Made by a program: the position numbers and the translations under genes. DNA of 64,000 bases from NCBI RefSeq assembly GCF_947488185.1, contig NZ_CANKYM010000003.1, positions 384,873 to 448,872 of the forward strand, read 5' to 3'. Below, in pieces: positions 1 to 9,359 of this stretch (positions are counted from its first letter, which is position 1; the number at the start of each line of letters is the position of its first letter). This DNA comes from an uncultured Roseobacter sp. Lineage in GTDB: Bacteria > Pseudomonadota > Alphaproteobacteria > Rhodobacterales > Rhodobacteraceae. The notes below the pieces were generated by a model, which made no database searches, had not been told where the DNA came from, and saw nothing but the letters and a program-made list of their open reading frames with translations.

Positions 1-1
1 G

Positions 2-985
2 TTCGACCGTCAGGTGACCGTGGGCAACCCGGACATCAAGGGCCGCGAGAAAATCCTCGGCGTGCATGCCCGCAAGACCCCGCTGGGCCCGGATGTCGAT
101 CTGCGCATCATCGCGCGCGGCACGCCCGGATTTTCCGGCGCCGATCTGGCGAACCTTGTGAATGAAGCGGCTTTGGGTGCTGCCCGGGTCGGACGTCGTT
201 TCGTGACGATGATCGATTTCGAACAGGCCAAGGATAAGATCATGATGGGGGCGGAGCGCCGCTCCATGGTCATGACGCAGGAACAGAAAGAGATGACGGC
301 CTACCACGAGAGCGGTCACGCGCTGGTCGGTATGATGCTGCCCAAATGCGATCCGGTCTACAAGGCCACGATCATTCCGCGCGGCGGTGCCCTGGGCATG
401 GTGATGAGCCTGCCGGAAATGGATCGTCTGAACATGTTCAAGGACGAATGCCACCAGCGTCTGGCCATGACCATGGCGGGCAAGGCGGCGGAAATCCACA
501 AATACGGGCCGGAGGCGGTCTCCAACGGGCCGGCGGGCGATATCATGCAGGCCTCGGGCCTCGCGCGTGCCATGGTCCTACGCTGGGGTATGTCGGACAA
601 GGTCGGCAACATCGACTATTCCGAAGCCGCCGAAGGCTACCAGGGGAACACGGCTGGTTTCTCGGTCTCCGCCAATACCAAGGAGCTGATCGAGGAGGAG
701 GTCCAGAAGTTCATCCAGGACGGCTATGACTGGGCGCTCAAGATCATCAAGGAAAACGAGACGGAATTCGAACGTCTCGCCCAAGGTCTGCTGGAATATG
801 AAACGCTGACCGGCGATGAGATCAAGCGCGTGATGAACGGCGAGCCGCCGGTGCCGCCTGCGGATGAGGAAGACAAGCCGGATGGCGGTTCTGCACCCAG
901 CGTCACGGCCATTCCGAAAGCCAAGGCCAAGGCGAAGAAAACACCGCCCTCCGATGGCGGGTTGGAACCGGAGCCTTCGACCTGA
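2..985 (+). CDS. ftsH: ATP-dependent zinc metalloprotease FtsH, 3' part (5' end outside window)
   Basis: Last 327 residues of the membrane-anchored AAA+ protease FtsH, which degrades misfolded and regulatory membrane and cytosolic proteins. The frame is open from base 2, so the gene runs in from the left; the membrane segments and Walker motifs are off the edge. Visible are the end of the AAA+ module (FSGADLANLVNEAAL) and the M41 peptidase domain with the HESGH zinc site at bases 305-319 and the third zinc ligand Asp in GPAGDIMQAS near base 540. The tail after about base 840 is Pro/Lys/Ala-rich, as FtsH tails often are. A strong terminator follows. Identification is secure; only completeness is unknown. 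Confidence 0.97.
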   Translation, partial: FDRQVTVGNPDIKGREKILGVHARKTPLGPDVDLRIIARGTPGFSGADLANLVNEAALGAARVGRRFVTMIDFEQAKDKIMMGAERRSMVMTQEQKEMTAYHESGHALVGMMLPKCDPVYKATIIPRGGALGMVMSLPEMDRLNMFKDECHQRLAMTMAGKAAEIHKYGPEAVSNGPAGDIMQASGLARAMVLRWGMSDKVGNIDYSEAAEGYQGNTAGFSVSANTKELIEEEVQKFIQDGYDWALKIIKENETEFERLAQGLLEYETLTGDEIKRVMNGEPPVPPADEEDKPDGGSAPSVTAIPKAKAKAKKTPPSDGGLEPEPST

Positions 986-1021
986 TCACGGGTCGCAATG
1001 ATCCGATCACAAAGTTTCATG

Positions 1022-1050
1022 GGCTCCGCTGCGGCGGGGCCTTTTCTTTT
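1022..1050 (+). terminator. Intrinsic terminator after ftsH
   Basis: An 8-bp stem GGCTCCGC/GCGGGGCC (one G-U pair) with a TGCG loop at 1022-1041 is followed directly by TTTTCTTTT. It lies 37 bases after the ftsH stop and 50 bases before the next start, so it separates ftsH from the MOSC gene. Confidence 0.85.
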
Positions 1051-1099
1051 GCCCGAGGCTCTGATCCCTTGGCCGCACCACTTGTCGGAAGGACATCGA

Positions 1100-1696
1100 A
1101 TGCCCGCACTTTTGCCCACCGGGTTCACGGGAAAGATCACTTGGCTTGGCCGGGTCATCGACAGCGAGACGCTGTTGCAGGCGGAGCCGCTGAACAGCGC
1201 TGAGTTAACTTTTCACGGCATCGACGGGGAATGTCACGGCGGGCTGACCCGCCCCTCTTGCGTCCGTACCAAGGCGCAATATCCCAAGGGCACCGAAATC
1301 CGCAATGTGCGTCAGCTCTCCGTGCTCTCCGCCGAAGAACTGGCCGCAACCGCCCGCGACATGGGGCTGGACCTGATTGACCCTGCGTGGGTCGGCGCCT
1401 CGATGGTGATCGAAGGCATCCCCGATTTCACTCACGTGCCGCCGTCTTCGCGCCTGCAAATGCCCAGCGGGGCGAGCATCACCATCGACATGGAAAACCG
1501 GCCCTGCGTGTTGCCGGGGCGAGAGATCGAAAAGGACCACCCCGGGTTTGGCGCGGCGTTCAAACCGGCGGCGAAAAACCGGCGTGGCGTGACTGCCTGG
1601 GTCGAACGCGAGGGGTCTGTCGCTGTCGGCGACACCGTCACCCTGCATATTCCGGACCAGCCGGTCTGGGCCCATCTCGCAGACGCCCGAACGTAA
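1100..1696 (+). CDS. MOSC domain-containing protein
   Basis: 198-residue protein of the MOSC (molybdenum cofactor sulfurase C-terminal) superfamily, thought to bind sulfur or molybdopterin-linked substrates and found alone or in YiiM/MARC-type proteins. Family features visible: an ECHGG motif near residue 43, the VGASMVIEGIPDF segment near residue 103, the conserved cysteine in ENRPC near residue 134 that could carry sulfur, and the final GDTVTLHIP strand. The start at 1100 is preceded by GGAAGGA at a normal distance; the frame is open 34 codons further upstream but that stretch crosses the ftsH terminator. No neighbour points to a specific substrate. Confidence 0.85.
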   Translation: MPALLPTGFTGKITWLGRVIDSETLLQAEPLNSAELTFHGIDGECHGGLTRPSCVRTKAQYPKGTEIRNVRQLSVLSAEELAATARDMGLDLIDPAWVGASMVIEGIPDFTHVPPSSRLQMPSGASITIDMENRPCVLPGREIEKDHPGFGAAFKPAAKNRRGVTAWVEREGSVAVGDTVTLHIPDQPVWAHLADART

Positions 1697-1700
1697 CATT

Positions 1701-1718
1701 CGTTTCCGAAAAGAAACG
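1701..1718. promoter_or_regulatory. Inverted repeat upstream of fhs
   Basis: CGTTTC and GAAACG flank a 6-base A-rich spacer, 126 bases before the fhs start and just after the MOSC stop. There is no T-run, so it is not a typical terminator. It could be an operator or part of an mRNA leader; no regulator family is recognised. Confidence 0.3.
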
Positions 1719-1843
1719 ATTGGTGCGCTTGCCGCCGCGGATAGTGGTGGAAATGTCGGAATTGCCCTTCTGCCAGCTTCGGCGCGCTCGTAAGCATGAC
1801 GCAGCAAAACTGCCGCGCGCGGCGCATTCAGGGGGATTCTTCC

Positions 1844-3520
1844 ATGGCCTACAAATCCGACATCGAAATCGCACGCGCCGCGTCGAAAAAGCCAATTCAG
1901 GAGATTGGCGCAAAGCTGGGGATCTCCAGCGACGATCTGCTGCCCTATGGCCATGACAAGGCGAAGGTCTCGCAGAGCTTCATCAACTCGGTGCAGGGCA
2001 ATGAAAACGGCAAGCTGATCCTCGTGACCGCGATCAACCCGACACCCGCAGGTGAGGGCAAGACAACCACCACTGTCGGTCTGGGCGATGGTCTGAACCA
2101 CATCGGCAAGAAAGCGGCTGTCTGCATCCGTGAAGCCTCGCTTGGGCCGAACTTCGGCATGAAGGGCGGCGCTGCGGGCGGTGGATACGCGCAGGTCGTC
2201 CCGATGGAGGAGATGAACCTGCACTTCACAGGCGACTTCCATGCGATCACTTCTGCGCACTCGCTGCTTTCGGCGATGATCGACAACCACATCTATTGGG
2301 GCAACAGCCTTGAGATCGACACCCGCCGCGTTGTCTGGCGTCGCGTTGTCGACATGAATGACCGCGCGCTGCGCCAGATCACGACGTCTCTGGGCGGCGT
2401 GGCCAACGGCTTCCCGCGCGAGGCCGGGTTTGACATCACCGTGGCATCCGAGGTCATGGCGATCCTCTGCCTGTCGAAGGACCTGAACGATCTGCAGAAA
2501 CGTCTGGGCGACATGATCGTGGCCTACCGCCGCGACCGCTCGCCTGTCTACGCCCGCGACATCAAGGCTGATGGCGCGATGACCGTGCTGCTGAAGGACG
2601 CGATGCAGCCGAACCTGGTGCAGACGCTGGAAAACAACCCGGCTTTCGTGCATGGCGGACCTTTCGCCAACATCGCACACGGCTGTAACTCTGTGATCGC
2701 CACGACAACCGCGCTGAAACTGGCGGACTATGTGGTGACCGAAGCGGGTTTTGGTGCCGACCTGGGTGCTGAAAAGTTCCTCAACATCAAGTGCCGCAAG
2801 GCCGGTCTTGCGCCGTCCTGTGTGGTCGTCGTGGCCACCGTGCGCGCGATGAAGATGAACGGCGGCGTGGCCAAGGCGGATCTGGGGGCTGAGAATGTGG
2901 ACGCGGTGAAAAATGGTTGTGCGAACCTCGGCCGTCATATCGAGAACGTAAAATCCTTTGGCGTGCCGGTGGTCGTGGCGATCAACCACTTCGTGACTGA
3001 CACCGATGCCGAAGTGCAGGCCGTGAAGGAGTACGTGGCCGGTCAGGGCGCCGAAGCGGTGCTGTCGCGCCATTGGGAGCTGGGCTCCGAAGGCTCCGCC
3101 GATCTGGCCACCAAAGTTGTGGAAACCATTGAGAAGGGCGACGCGGATTTCGCGCCGATCTACCCGGACGAAATGAGCCTGGCCGACAAGATCAACACCA
3201 TCGCCACCAAGATCTACCGCGCCGATGCCGCGGTGATGGATCAGAAAATTCTCAACCAGCTCAAGGATTGGGAAGATCAGGGCTATGGCAACCTGCCGGT
3301 CTGCATGGCGAAAACGCAGTACAGCTTCACCACTGATCCCAACGAGCGCGGCGCACCGACCGGCTTTAACATCCCCGTGCGGGAAGTCCGCCTGAGCGCG
3401 GGCGCCGGGTTCGTCGTGGCGATCTGCGGTGAGATCATGACCATGCCGGGCCTGCCACGCGTGCCCTCGGCTGAGAACATCAAGCTCAATGCCGATGGCG
3501 ATGTCGAAGGTCTGTTCTGA
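1844..3520 (+). CDS. fhs: Formate--tetrahydrofolate ligase
   Basis: 558 residues, the standard length. Joins formate to tetrahydrofolate with ATP to give 10-formyl-THF. The P-loop-like [14 protein letters not shown] sits near residues 66-79, followed by [19 protein letters not shown] and the later GKPCVL-type regions replaced by the usual C-terminal [11 protein letters not shown] segment. The chosen start has GGGGGA ten bases upstream; 16 in-frame codons before it lack a better site. The gene is followed by a small exported protein and then folD, so formate assimilation into the C1-folate pool is encoded as one block. In Roseobacter-type bacteria this pathway also handles C1 units from methylated compounds; that link is inference here. 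Confidence 0.98.
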   Translation: MAYKSDIEIARAASKKPIQEIGAKLGISSDDLLPYGHDKAKVSQSFINSVQGNENGKLILVTAINPTPAGEGKTTTTVGLGDGLNHIGKKAAVCIREASLGPNFGMKGGAAGGGYAQVVPMEEMNLHFTGDFHAITSAHSLLSAMIDNHIYWGNSLEIDTRRVVWRRVVDMNDRALRQITTSLGGVANGFPREAGFDITVASEVMAILCLSKDLNDLQKRLGDMIVAYRRDRSPVYARDIKADGAMTVLLKDAMQPNLVQTLENNPAFVHGGPFANIAHGCNSVIATTTALKLADYVVTEAGFGADLGAEKFLNIKCRKAGLAPSCVVVVATVRAMKMNGGVAKADLGAENVDAVKNGCANLGRHIENVKSFGVPVVVAINHFVTDTDAEVQAVKEYVAGQGAEAVLSRHWELGSEGSADLATKVVETIEKGDADFAPIYPDEMSLADKINTIATKIYRADAAVMDQKILNQLKDWEDQGYGNLPVCMAKTQYSFTTDPNERGAPTGFNIPVREVRLSAGAGFVVAICGEIMTMPGLPRVPSAENIKLNADGDVEGLF

Positions 3521-3618
3521 TCACGACCGGCTGATGAATGACGCGGGGGCGGCGAAATCTGTTGCCCCCGGCACATGATGCCCGCAAGCTTTGTGTCATG
3601 ACATTCAGGGAGATGATG

Positions 3619-4089
3619 ATGACCAGATGGATTGCCTTGCTTTGCGCGCTTTTCGTTGCCGGGACTGCCGCCGCGCAGGACCGCTATGTCGGGTACTACT
3701 ACCCCGATGTCACCTCCGAAGAAACGTTCGACCGCGTGGTCCGGGATGGCGGCGGCGCGGGCAAACCGGTGCGCATCGATTTCGTGAACGTACTGACCTC
3801 GGCGCAGTTGGAATCGCCCGAAAGCCCGCGGTTCGTCTTTTTCGCCAAAGGAGAAGACGCCGATACGCTCATCCTGATCGCTTTGGATGACGAGGTGTTT
3901 TCCACGCTCTACCGGGCGCGTGCGATCATGGCGCAGCTGACGGTCGCCGTCCGGCAGGGCGGCTTCTTCCAGCAGGAAGAACTGCAATATGTGGCGACTT
4001 TTTACGATTTGCTGCAGCTGATGCACTTTGAGGAACTGGTGATCAGCGACGGCGAGGACTGGACCCACAAGGTCACTTTTGAAAGATAA
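3619..4089 (+). CDS. Small exported protein of unknown function between fhs and folD
   Basis: 156 residues, with an N-terminal signal peptide ([17 protein letters not shown], probable cleavage after AAA or AQ near residue 20). The mature part has no motif I recognise; it is acidic and contains a hydrophobic segment [20 protein letters not shown]. Three consecutive ATG codons occur; the third (3619) has AGGGAG six bases upstream and is chosen. It overlaps nothing and stops 13 bases before folD, suggesting co-transcription. Homologues in this order may carry a molybdopterin-guanine dinucleotide label in databases; nothing seen here supports that function. Confidence 0.75.
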   Translation: MTRWIALLCALFVAGTAAAQDRYVGYYYPDVTSEETFDRVVRDGGGAGKPVRIDFVNVLTSAQLESPESPRFVFFAKGEDADTLILIALDDEVFSTLYRARAIMAQLTVAVRQGGFFQQEELQYVATFYDLLQLMHFEELVISDGEDWTHKVTFER

Positions 4090-4102
4090 CAGGAAGATAG
4101 AA

Positions 4103-5005
4103 ATGCCAGCCAAGATCATCGACGGAAAAGCATTCGCCGCCACAGTGCGCGGCCAGGTCGCGGACCATGTGACCAGGCTCAAGGACGATCACGGGATCAC
4201 GCCCGGGCTGGCGGTTGTCCTGGTGGGCGAGGACCCGGCGAGCCAGGTCTACGTGCGCTCCAAGGGCAAGCAGACCGTCGAAGTCGGCATGAAATCGGTC
4301 GAGCACAAGCTCGACGCCTCAACGTCCGAAGCAGACCTGCTCAAGGTGATCGACGATCTGAACCACGATCCCGAAATCCACGGCATTCTGGTGCAGCTGC
4401 CGCTGCCCAAACATCTGGACGAAGATCTGGTCATCAATTCCATTGCGCCTGAAAAGGATGTGGACGGGTTCCATATCTCCAACGTCGGCCTGCTGGGCAC
4501 CGGTCAGAAGTCCATGGTGCCCTGCACGCCGCTGGGCTGCCTGATGATGCTGCGGGACCACCATGGATCCCTGTCCGGCATGGATGCCGTGGTCATTGGC
4601 CGCTCGAACATCGTCGGCAAGCCCATGGCGCAACTGCTGCTGGGCGATAGCTGCACGGTGACCATTGCGCATAGCCGCACCAAGGACCTGCCCGATGTGG
4701 TGCGCCGCGCCGATATCGTCGTGGCGGCGGTTGGCCGCCCCGAAATGGTACCGGGCGATTGGATCAAGCCCGGTGCCACCGTGATCGACGTGGGCATCAA
4801 CCGTCTGGACGCGCCGGAAAAGGGCGAGGGCAAGACCCGCCTTGTCGGCGATGTGGACTATGACAGCTGCGCGGCTGTGGCCGGGGCGATCACGCCGGTG
4901 CCCGGCGGTGTCGGCCCGATGACCATCGCCTGCCTGCTGGCCAACACGGTGACGGCCTGCTGCCGCGCCAATGATCTGCCCGAGCCCGAAGGGCTGACCG
5001 TCTGA
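4103..5005 (+). CDS. folD: Bifunctional methylene-THF dehydrogenase / methenyl-THF cyclohydrolase
   Basis: 300 residues, normal for FolD. It interconverts 5,10-methylene-, methenyl- and 10-formyl-THF using NADP. Signature segments in order: YVRSKGKQ with the catalytic Tyr and Lys (about residues 50-56), VQLPLPKHL and PEKDVDGFH, the nucleotide-binding [17 protein letters not shown] (about 165-181) and the C-terminal [24 protein letters not shown] precedes the ATG at 4103. With fhs upstream it completes the route from formate to methylene-THF. It converges on the thioesterase gene with only three bases between stops. Confidence 0.98.
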   Translation: MPAKIIDGKAFAATVRGQVADHVTRLKDDHGITPGLAVVLVGEDPASQVYVRSKGKQTVEVGMKSVEHKLDASTSEADLLKVIDDLNHDPEIHGILVQLPLPKHLDEDLVINSIAPEKDVDGFHISNVGLLGTGQKSMVPCTPLGCLMMLRDHHGSLSGMDAVVIGRSNIVGKPMAQLLLGDSCTVTIAHSRTKDLPDVVRRADIVVAAVGRPEMVPGDWIKPGATVIDVGINRLDAPEKGEGKTRLVGDVDYDSCAAVAGAITPVPGGVGPMTIACLLANTVTACCRANDLPEPEGLTV

Positions 5006-5012
5006 CGGTCAG
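4994..5012. other. Inverted repeat over the convergent folD and thioesterase stops
   Basis: CTGACCGTC and GACGGTCAG, separated by one base, span both stop codons. As RNA this would give a 7-bp hairpin with a 5-base loop at the 3' end of either transcript. There is no T-run on either side, so it may stabilise or end both messages without being a classic terminator. Confidence 0.4.
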
Positions 5013-5428
5013 AGCGGCACCGGCACCATGGTGCCTTGCAGGATGGCGATCAGTGTTTCCTGACCGTCCTGCAGGGCATGTACCTTGCTGCTGACGACGA
5101 CCAGACGTCTGCCCGGCTTGATCACCGTGCCGGTGGCGCGCAGGTGGTCTCCGATGGCGGGGGCAAGCAGGTTGATCTTGATCTCCGCCGTCACCACTTC
5201 GCTGTCCAGGGGCATCATGCTGAGCGCCGCGTAACCTGCCGCGCTGTCGCCAATGGCAAAGGTCAGCCCGGCGTGGCCAAACCCCTGCTGCTGCCGCGCG
5301 CCGGGCAGGATCGGCGCGGTGATGTCGACCTCACCTGCGGCGATTCGCGTGATCTTTGCCCCCAGCGTCGCCATCATCGACTGGGCGTCAAAACTCCGCT
5401 GAATGCGGTCTTTATGAGCGGGGTCCAT
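5009..5428 (-). CDS. PaaI-like hotdog-fold thioesterase
   Basis: 139 residues, single hotdog domain of the PaaI/YiiD thioesterase superfamily, expected to hydrolyse acyl-CoA thioesters in the cytoplasm. Typical features are the central GFGHAGLTFAIGDSAAGYAAL helix region (residues about 51-70) and the following EVVTAEIKINLLAPAIGD strand pair with the Lys-rich end of the sheet. The GTG two codons upstream is in frame, but the ATG at 5428 has GAGAGG at proper spacing. It lies just downstream of pdeM (9 bases) so may be the third gene of the helicase-pdeM unit. Substrate unknown. Confidence 0.8.
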   Translation of the reverse strand: MDPAHKDRIQRSFDAQSMMATLGAKITRIAAGEVDITAPILPGARQQQGFGHAGLTFAIGDSAAGYAALSMMPLDSEVVTAEIKINLLAPAIGDHLRATGTVIKPGRRLVVVSSKVHALQDGQETLIAILQGTMVPVPL

Positions 5429-5437
5429 CTGCACCTC

Positions 5438-6100
5438 TCAGCGTGGCATCGGGATGCAGGTGGGCACAGGACCGGTCAGGATGGCAAGCGCTTTTGGCTG
5501 CATCAACCGGCCCAGCACGTCACTGTGACTGCGGAGCCCCCCGGTATAGGTGCCGTAGGCTGGCAAGATCAACCGATTGGAATCGCACAGGAATGCGGGG
5601 CGGGAGATACGTCTTCCCCGGGCCTGCAGGTCGGCCTTGGGATGATAATGGCCGGAAACCTCTCCCTGGGCGTCGGGCGCTGCAATATGGCGAAAGGTCA
5701 GAGGACCGACGGTCAACTCCTGCAGATGTTCGCCGCCAAATTCGAGAGGGCCCGGATCGTGATTGCCCTCGATCCAGATCCAGCGGCGACCCGCCTGCAG
5801 CCGTGTGATCCAGAGCCGGATGTCCTCGGGCAGGGCGGCGGCGGCGGTCAGATCATCGAAGCTGTCACCGAGACAAACCACAATGCGCGCATTGCTGCGT
5901 GCCAGATCAGCGGCCAGCCGGGTCAGCGTGTCATGGGTCTCATAGGGCGGCAGGGATTGCCCGCTGCGCCGCGCCACCCGTTCCGACTTGCCCAGATGCA
6001 GATCCGAGATGCACAAAAGCGCTTCGTCCGGCCACCAAAGGGCGCCCGACCCAAGGGCCTTGAGCGACGCGGTGGCAAAACTGAAATCATGGCAGTTCAT
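5438..6100 (-). CDS. pdeM: Ligase-associated DNA damage response endonuclease PdeM
   Basis: 220 residues, a calcineurin-type metallophosphoesterase. Metal-binding motifs in order: CISDLHLGKS (DxH), CLGDSFDD (GD), EGNHDPG (GNHD) and SGHYHPK (GHxH). This combination with the RSGQSLPPYETHDTL segment is typical of PdeM, part of a bacterial repair module with a helicase, an ATP-dependent DNA ligase and an exonuclease. The start at 6100 was chosen because the longer frame runs through the 3' end of the helicase. It lies 40 bases downstream of the helicase stop, consistent with an operon. The ligase and exonuclease genes are not in this window. Confidence 0.9.
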   Translation of the reverse strand: MNCHDFSFATASLKALGSGALWWPDEALLCISDLHLGKSERVARRSGQSLPPYETHDTLTRLAADLARSNARIVVCLGDSFDDLTAAAALPEDIRLWITRLQAGRRWIWIEGNHDPGPLEFGGEHLQELTVGPLTFRHIAAPDAQGEVSGHYHPKADLQARGRRISRPAFLCDSNRLILPAYGTYTGGLRSHSDVLGRLMQPKALAILTGPVPTCIPMPR

Positions 6101-6140
6101 GATTTGTTCATTGCGCAATCCCACGAAGGTTGCAAGGGGT

Positions 6141-8594
6141 TCAATAGCCCACGCGCCAACGCGGCCTGTTTGACGGTTGCGGCGTGACATCCGCAATCCC
6201 GGCAGTGTCCATCAGGCGCGCGGCCTCTTCGGCCAGCAGCTTTTCCTCGGCGGCACCCTTCACCGGTACCCGCCCCATCTCCAGGAACATCGGGGCCGCC
6301 AGCGGGGTCACCCGCGTCAGTTTCAGGTGATCAATCCGGCCTGCGACACGGCGCGACATCTCTTCGATCCGCCCGAAGTCCACCAGACCGCGCAGCGCCT
6401 CTTCGCGCGTGATGTCCAGCAGCAAATGACCGGGGTCGTATTTCTGCAGGGTGTCGTAGAGGATGTCGGAACTGAATGTCGCCTGCCGTCCGGATTTACG
6501 CGCCGACGGCGTATTACGCTGGATCAGCCCCGCAATGGTCGCGCTGGCCCGAAAGGTGCGTTTCATTACGGCGTTGCCTGCGAGCCAGGTCTCCAACCCG
6601 TCCTGCAGGGCGTCGAGATCAAAAAGCGGGGCAGGGGTATCGATCGCGTTCAGCCCCCAGATCAGCGTGGCATAGTCGGTGGCCACGAAACCCATCGGGT
6701 TCAGCCCCATCTCCTCCATCCGCTTGGTGAGCAAAAGGCCCAGCGTCTGCTGCCCGTTGCGCCCGGCAAACCCATAGATTACGGTCTGTTCCCGCCCGTC
6801 ATGGGGGAAGCTTTCGATCAGCAGACGTCCCGGTCTGGGCAGTTGGCTGACCTCGCGCTGAAGCGCCAGCCAATCTGCCGTGTGGGCGGGCAGTTCCGGC
6901 CAGCTCTCCTGCTGGAACATATCGATGATGCGGGCGCTGAGCTGGGTTGAGGTGGCGAACTTGGTGCCCATGAAGGTGGCGACCTTGGGCTTTTTAGCGG
7001 CGTTGCGGCTCACTTCCACGGTCATCTCGCGCAGACCTTCATAGCGCACGATCTGGCCTCCGATCAGGAAGGTGTCGCCAGGGGTCAGGGAGGCGGCAAA
7101 CCCCTCTTCGATCTCCCCCAGAGGCTTGCCGCCGCGACTGCGTTTCAGCCTGACCTTCAGGGTGTCGGTATCCTGAATGGTGCCGATGTTCATGCGGATT
7201 TTCTGGGTTGCACGAGGGTCGCGTAGCTGCCACCGACCGTCCGGACGCTGCAGCAATCTCTGCCATTGGTCATAGGCACGCAGGGCGTAACCGCCGGTGG
7301 CACAGAAATCGAGACAGGCATCGAATGCGGCCCGCGTGAGCGCAGCATAGGCCCCGACCGTGATGACCTCTTCATAGAGGTCGGTGGCGTCAAAGGGCCC
7401 GGCTGCGGCAGTAATCAGAATGTGCTGGCACAGGACGTCGCGGGGTCCGGGACCGCGTGGGTCACCGTCCAGCGCACCTGCGCGTACCGCCTCAAGCGCC
7501 GCCACACATTCCACCACCTCGAAGCGGTTTGCAGGCACCAGCAGCGCCTTGGAGGGCGCATTATAGCGGTGGTTCGCGCGTCCGATCCGCTGCACCAGAC
7601 GTTTGACGTTCTTGGGCGCGCCGATCTGGATCACCAGATCCACATCGCCCCAGTCGATGCCAAGATCGAGACTGCCGGTGCAGACAATCGCGCGCAACTC
7701 ACCGCGCACCATGGCACCCTCGACGCGCTCGCGTTGCTGTCGGTCGAGGGAGCCGTGGTGGATGCCGACGGCCAAGCTGTCCTCATTGGCAAGCCATAGG
7801 TTATGAAAGAAAATCTCTGCCTGCGCGCGGGTGTTGTGAAAGATCAGCGTGGTCTTGTGCTGCCGGATCTGGTCGAGCACAGCGGGGATGGCATAGGCGG
7901 CACCGCCCCCTGACCACGGAGGGGCCTCGTCTGTGGTCAGCATGGAGATATCGGGGGCAGGCCCGGGATCCGCCAGCAGGATGTCGCAGGGGTCTGGATG
8001 GCGCGCCATCTGGTGCGCGATGGCAGCGGGGTCCTCGACCGTGGCAGAAAGACCGACACGCCGAAGATCGGGGCAGAGCCGTTGCAGGCGCCCCAAAGCC
8101 AGCATCAGTTGGTCGCCGCGTTTGCTTTCCGCTAGCGCATGGATTTCATCGACCACCACGCGTTTGAGGCCTTTGAACATGCGCGGGGCGTCTTCGTAGG
8201 AGGTGAGCAGGGCGAGGCTTTCCGGCGTGGTCAGCAGAATGTGCGGCGGGTCGGCGCGCTGGCGTTTCTTGGCGGACGCGGGCGTGTCGCCGGTGCGGTC
8301 TTCGACACGGATGGGCAGGTGCATTTCTGTAACCGGCGTCGTCAGATTGCGTTTGATATCAGCAGCCAGGGCCTTGAGCGGCGAGATGTAGAGGGTGTGC
8401 AGCCCATCGTGCGGCGCCTCTGCCAGATCGACCAGCGTGGGCAGGAACCCGGCCAGTGTCTTGCCACCGCCGGTCGGCGCGATGAGCAGCAGGGCGGGTG
8501 CGTCGGCGCGGTCGAGCATCTGTTGCTGGTGCGGGTGGATGGACCAGCCTTTGGCGGAGAACCAATCGTTGAATATCCGGGGGAGGGCGGTCAT
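6141..8594 (-). CDS. Ligase-associated DNA damage response DEXH-box helicase (Lhr-type)
   Basis: 817 residues, close to the usual size of this Lhr-core family. Superfamily 2 motifs: the P-loop APTGGGKTLAGFLP near residue 42, DEIH (VVDEIHALAESKRG near 137), SAT (GLSATVED) in motif III, HHGSLDRQQRERVE and the motif VI QRIGRANHR. The C-terminal half carries the winged-helix and the Lhr-specific domain. It probably unwinds or remodels DNA ahead of the PdeM nuclease encoded next. The start MTALPRIFNDWFSAKGW was taken because it begins the conserved N-terminus; 33 upstream codons are open but do not resemble the family. Confidence 0.92.
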   Translation of the reverse strand: MTALPRIFNDWFSAKGWSIHPHQQQMLDRADAPALLLIAPTGGGKTLAGFLPTLVDLAEAPHDGLHTLYISPLKALAADIKRNLTTPVTEMHLPIRVEDRTGDTPASAKKRQRADPPHILLTTPESLALLTSYEDAPRMFKGLKRVVVDEIHALAESKRGDQLMLALGRLQRLCPDLRRVGLSATVEDPAAIAHQMARHPDPCDILLADPGPAPDISMLTTDEAPPWSGGGAAYAIPAVLDQIRQHKTTLIFHNTRAQAEIFFHNLWLANEDSLAVGIHHGSLDRQQRERVEGAMVRGELRAIVCTGSLDLGIDWGDVDLVIQIGAPKNVKRLVQRIGRANHRYNAPSKALLVPANRFEVVECVAALEAVRAGALDGDPRGPGPRDVLCQHILITAAAGPFDATDLYEEVITVGAYAALTRAAFDACLDFCATGGYALRAYDQWQRLLQRPDGRWQLRDPRATQKIRMNIGTIQDTDTLKVRLKRSRGGKPLGEIEEGFAASLTPGDTFLIGGQIVRYEGLREMTVEVSRNAAKKPKVATFMGTKFATSTQLSARIIDMFQQESWPELPAHTADWLALQREVSQLPRPGRLLIESFPHDGREQTVIYGFAGRNGQQTLGLLLTKRMEEMGLNPMGFVATDYATLIWGLNAIDTPAPLFDLDALQDGLETWLAGNAVMKRTFRASATIAGLIQRNTPSARKSGRQATFSSDILYDTLQKYDPGHLLLDITREEALRGLVDFGRIEEMSRRVAGRIDHLKLTRVTPLAAPMFLEMGRVPVKGAAEEKLLAEEAARLMDTAGIADVTPQPSNRPRWRVGY

Positions 8595-8921
8595 GCGGGG
8601 CAAGATAGCGGATCGCGTGTCGGGGACCAGCCCCGTCGTACAGCGAATGAAACTCCAAAGCACTCTTGAAATGGGAGAAAGATTTGAACGCAATATGCGT
8701 CGGGCATGTCAAAACGCGCGTTCGCGAACCGGGAGCAATGTTTGTTTTGCTCGAAAATAAGCGCGAAAATTGTGTCGGGATCGTCTTGAGAGTTTGGGCA
8801 AGCAGCCGCACATTGAGCACTAAAAACAGAAGGCAACGGCTGCTCGCTGGCTAAAACGGGCCTTCAAGCATGATGAATGGCGGCGCCGTTGCATGCCTTG
8901 GAACCTGAGAGCAATCGACAC
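8595..8921. other. Intergenic region between helicase and GFA gene
   Basis: 327 bases, mixed GC, with short open frames that show no recognisable protein and no good ribosome site. It must contain the helicase promoter. The sequence becomes more AT-rich from about 8660. No tRNA, repeat or strong hairpin was seen. Confidence 0.5.
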
Positions 8922-9359
8922 CTAGTCAGGATTGTTCAAGAGATGCTGCCCTGCCTCGGCGGAGGCCTGCAAACCTTTCATATGCTTCGGCAAAGCATCT
9001 TGTACTTCGACCCATGGCAACCGTTCGGACCAGAAGATATGGGCCGTCGGTCTGTACAAGGTCGGATCAATCAAAGTCGCAGCGTATAGATGGGTTTCGT
9101 CCGGGAAAACGTCCGTTTCGAAAGATAGGGGTGAACCACAGTCGCCGCAAAAACTCCGCGCCACCTTTGGCGACGAACGGTAGATTTTGCGAGGCCCCGA
9201 CCAGGCCACAGTCTGTCGCTGGACGCCGAACCAACTGACATAATCGGAAGATGATGCTCTGCGGCAGTCTTCACAATGGCAGAGCGCTGCCCAGAGAATT
9301 GGATCAGCGGCAACCCAAGAGACTGAACCGCATAGACAGTGCCCCGACAGATTTTTCAC
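8922..9359 (-). CDS. GFA family zinc protein (glutathione-dependent formaldehyde-activating-like)
   Basis: 145 residues with the three cysteine clusters of the GFA/CENP-V fold: CLCGSV (residues 8-13), CHCEDCRRAS (27-36) and CGDCGSPLSF (71-80), which bind two zinc ions. Members were first linked to glutathione-formaldehyde adducts, but most, this one included, have no proven substrate. The frame starts at a GTG at 9359, since no in-frame ATG precedes the first cysteine cluster; a GGAA lies about ten bases upstream. The gene stands alone in a locally AT-rich pocket between two GC-rich operons, which suggests a late arrival. Confidence 0.85.
   Translation of the reverse strand: MKNLSGHCLCGSVSWVAADPILWAALCHCEDCRRASSSDYVSWFGVQRQTVAWSGPRKIYRSSPKVARSFCGDCGSPLSFETDVFPDETHLYAATLIDPTLYRPTAHIFWSERLPWVEVQDALPKHMKGLQASAEAGQHLLNNPD

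Noticed and set aside
1205-3073. 622-codon minus-strand frame across the MOSC gene and fhs
   Set aside because: It is antisense to two well-identified genes, shows His/Arg-rich composition typical of shadow frames in GC-rich DNA and has no recognisable domain.
3544-3570. CGGGGGC/GCCCCCG hairpin after fhs as terminator
   Set aside because: Loop of 13 bases and no T-run; may only be an mRNA structure between fhs and the next gene.
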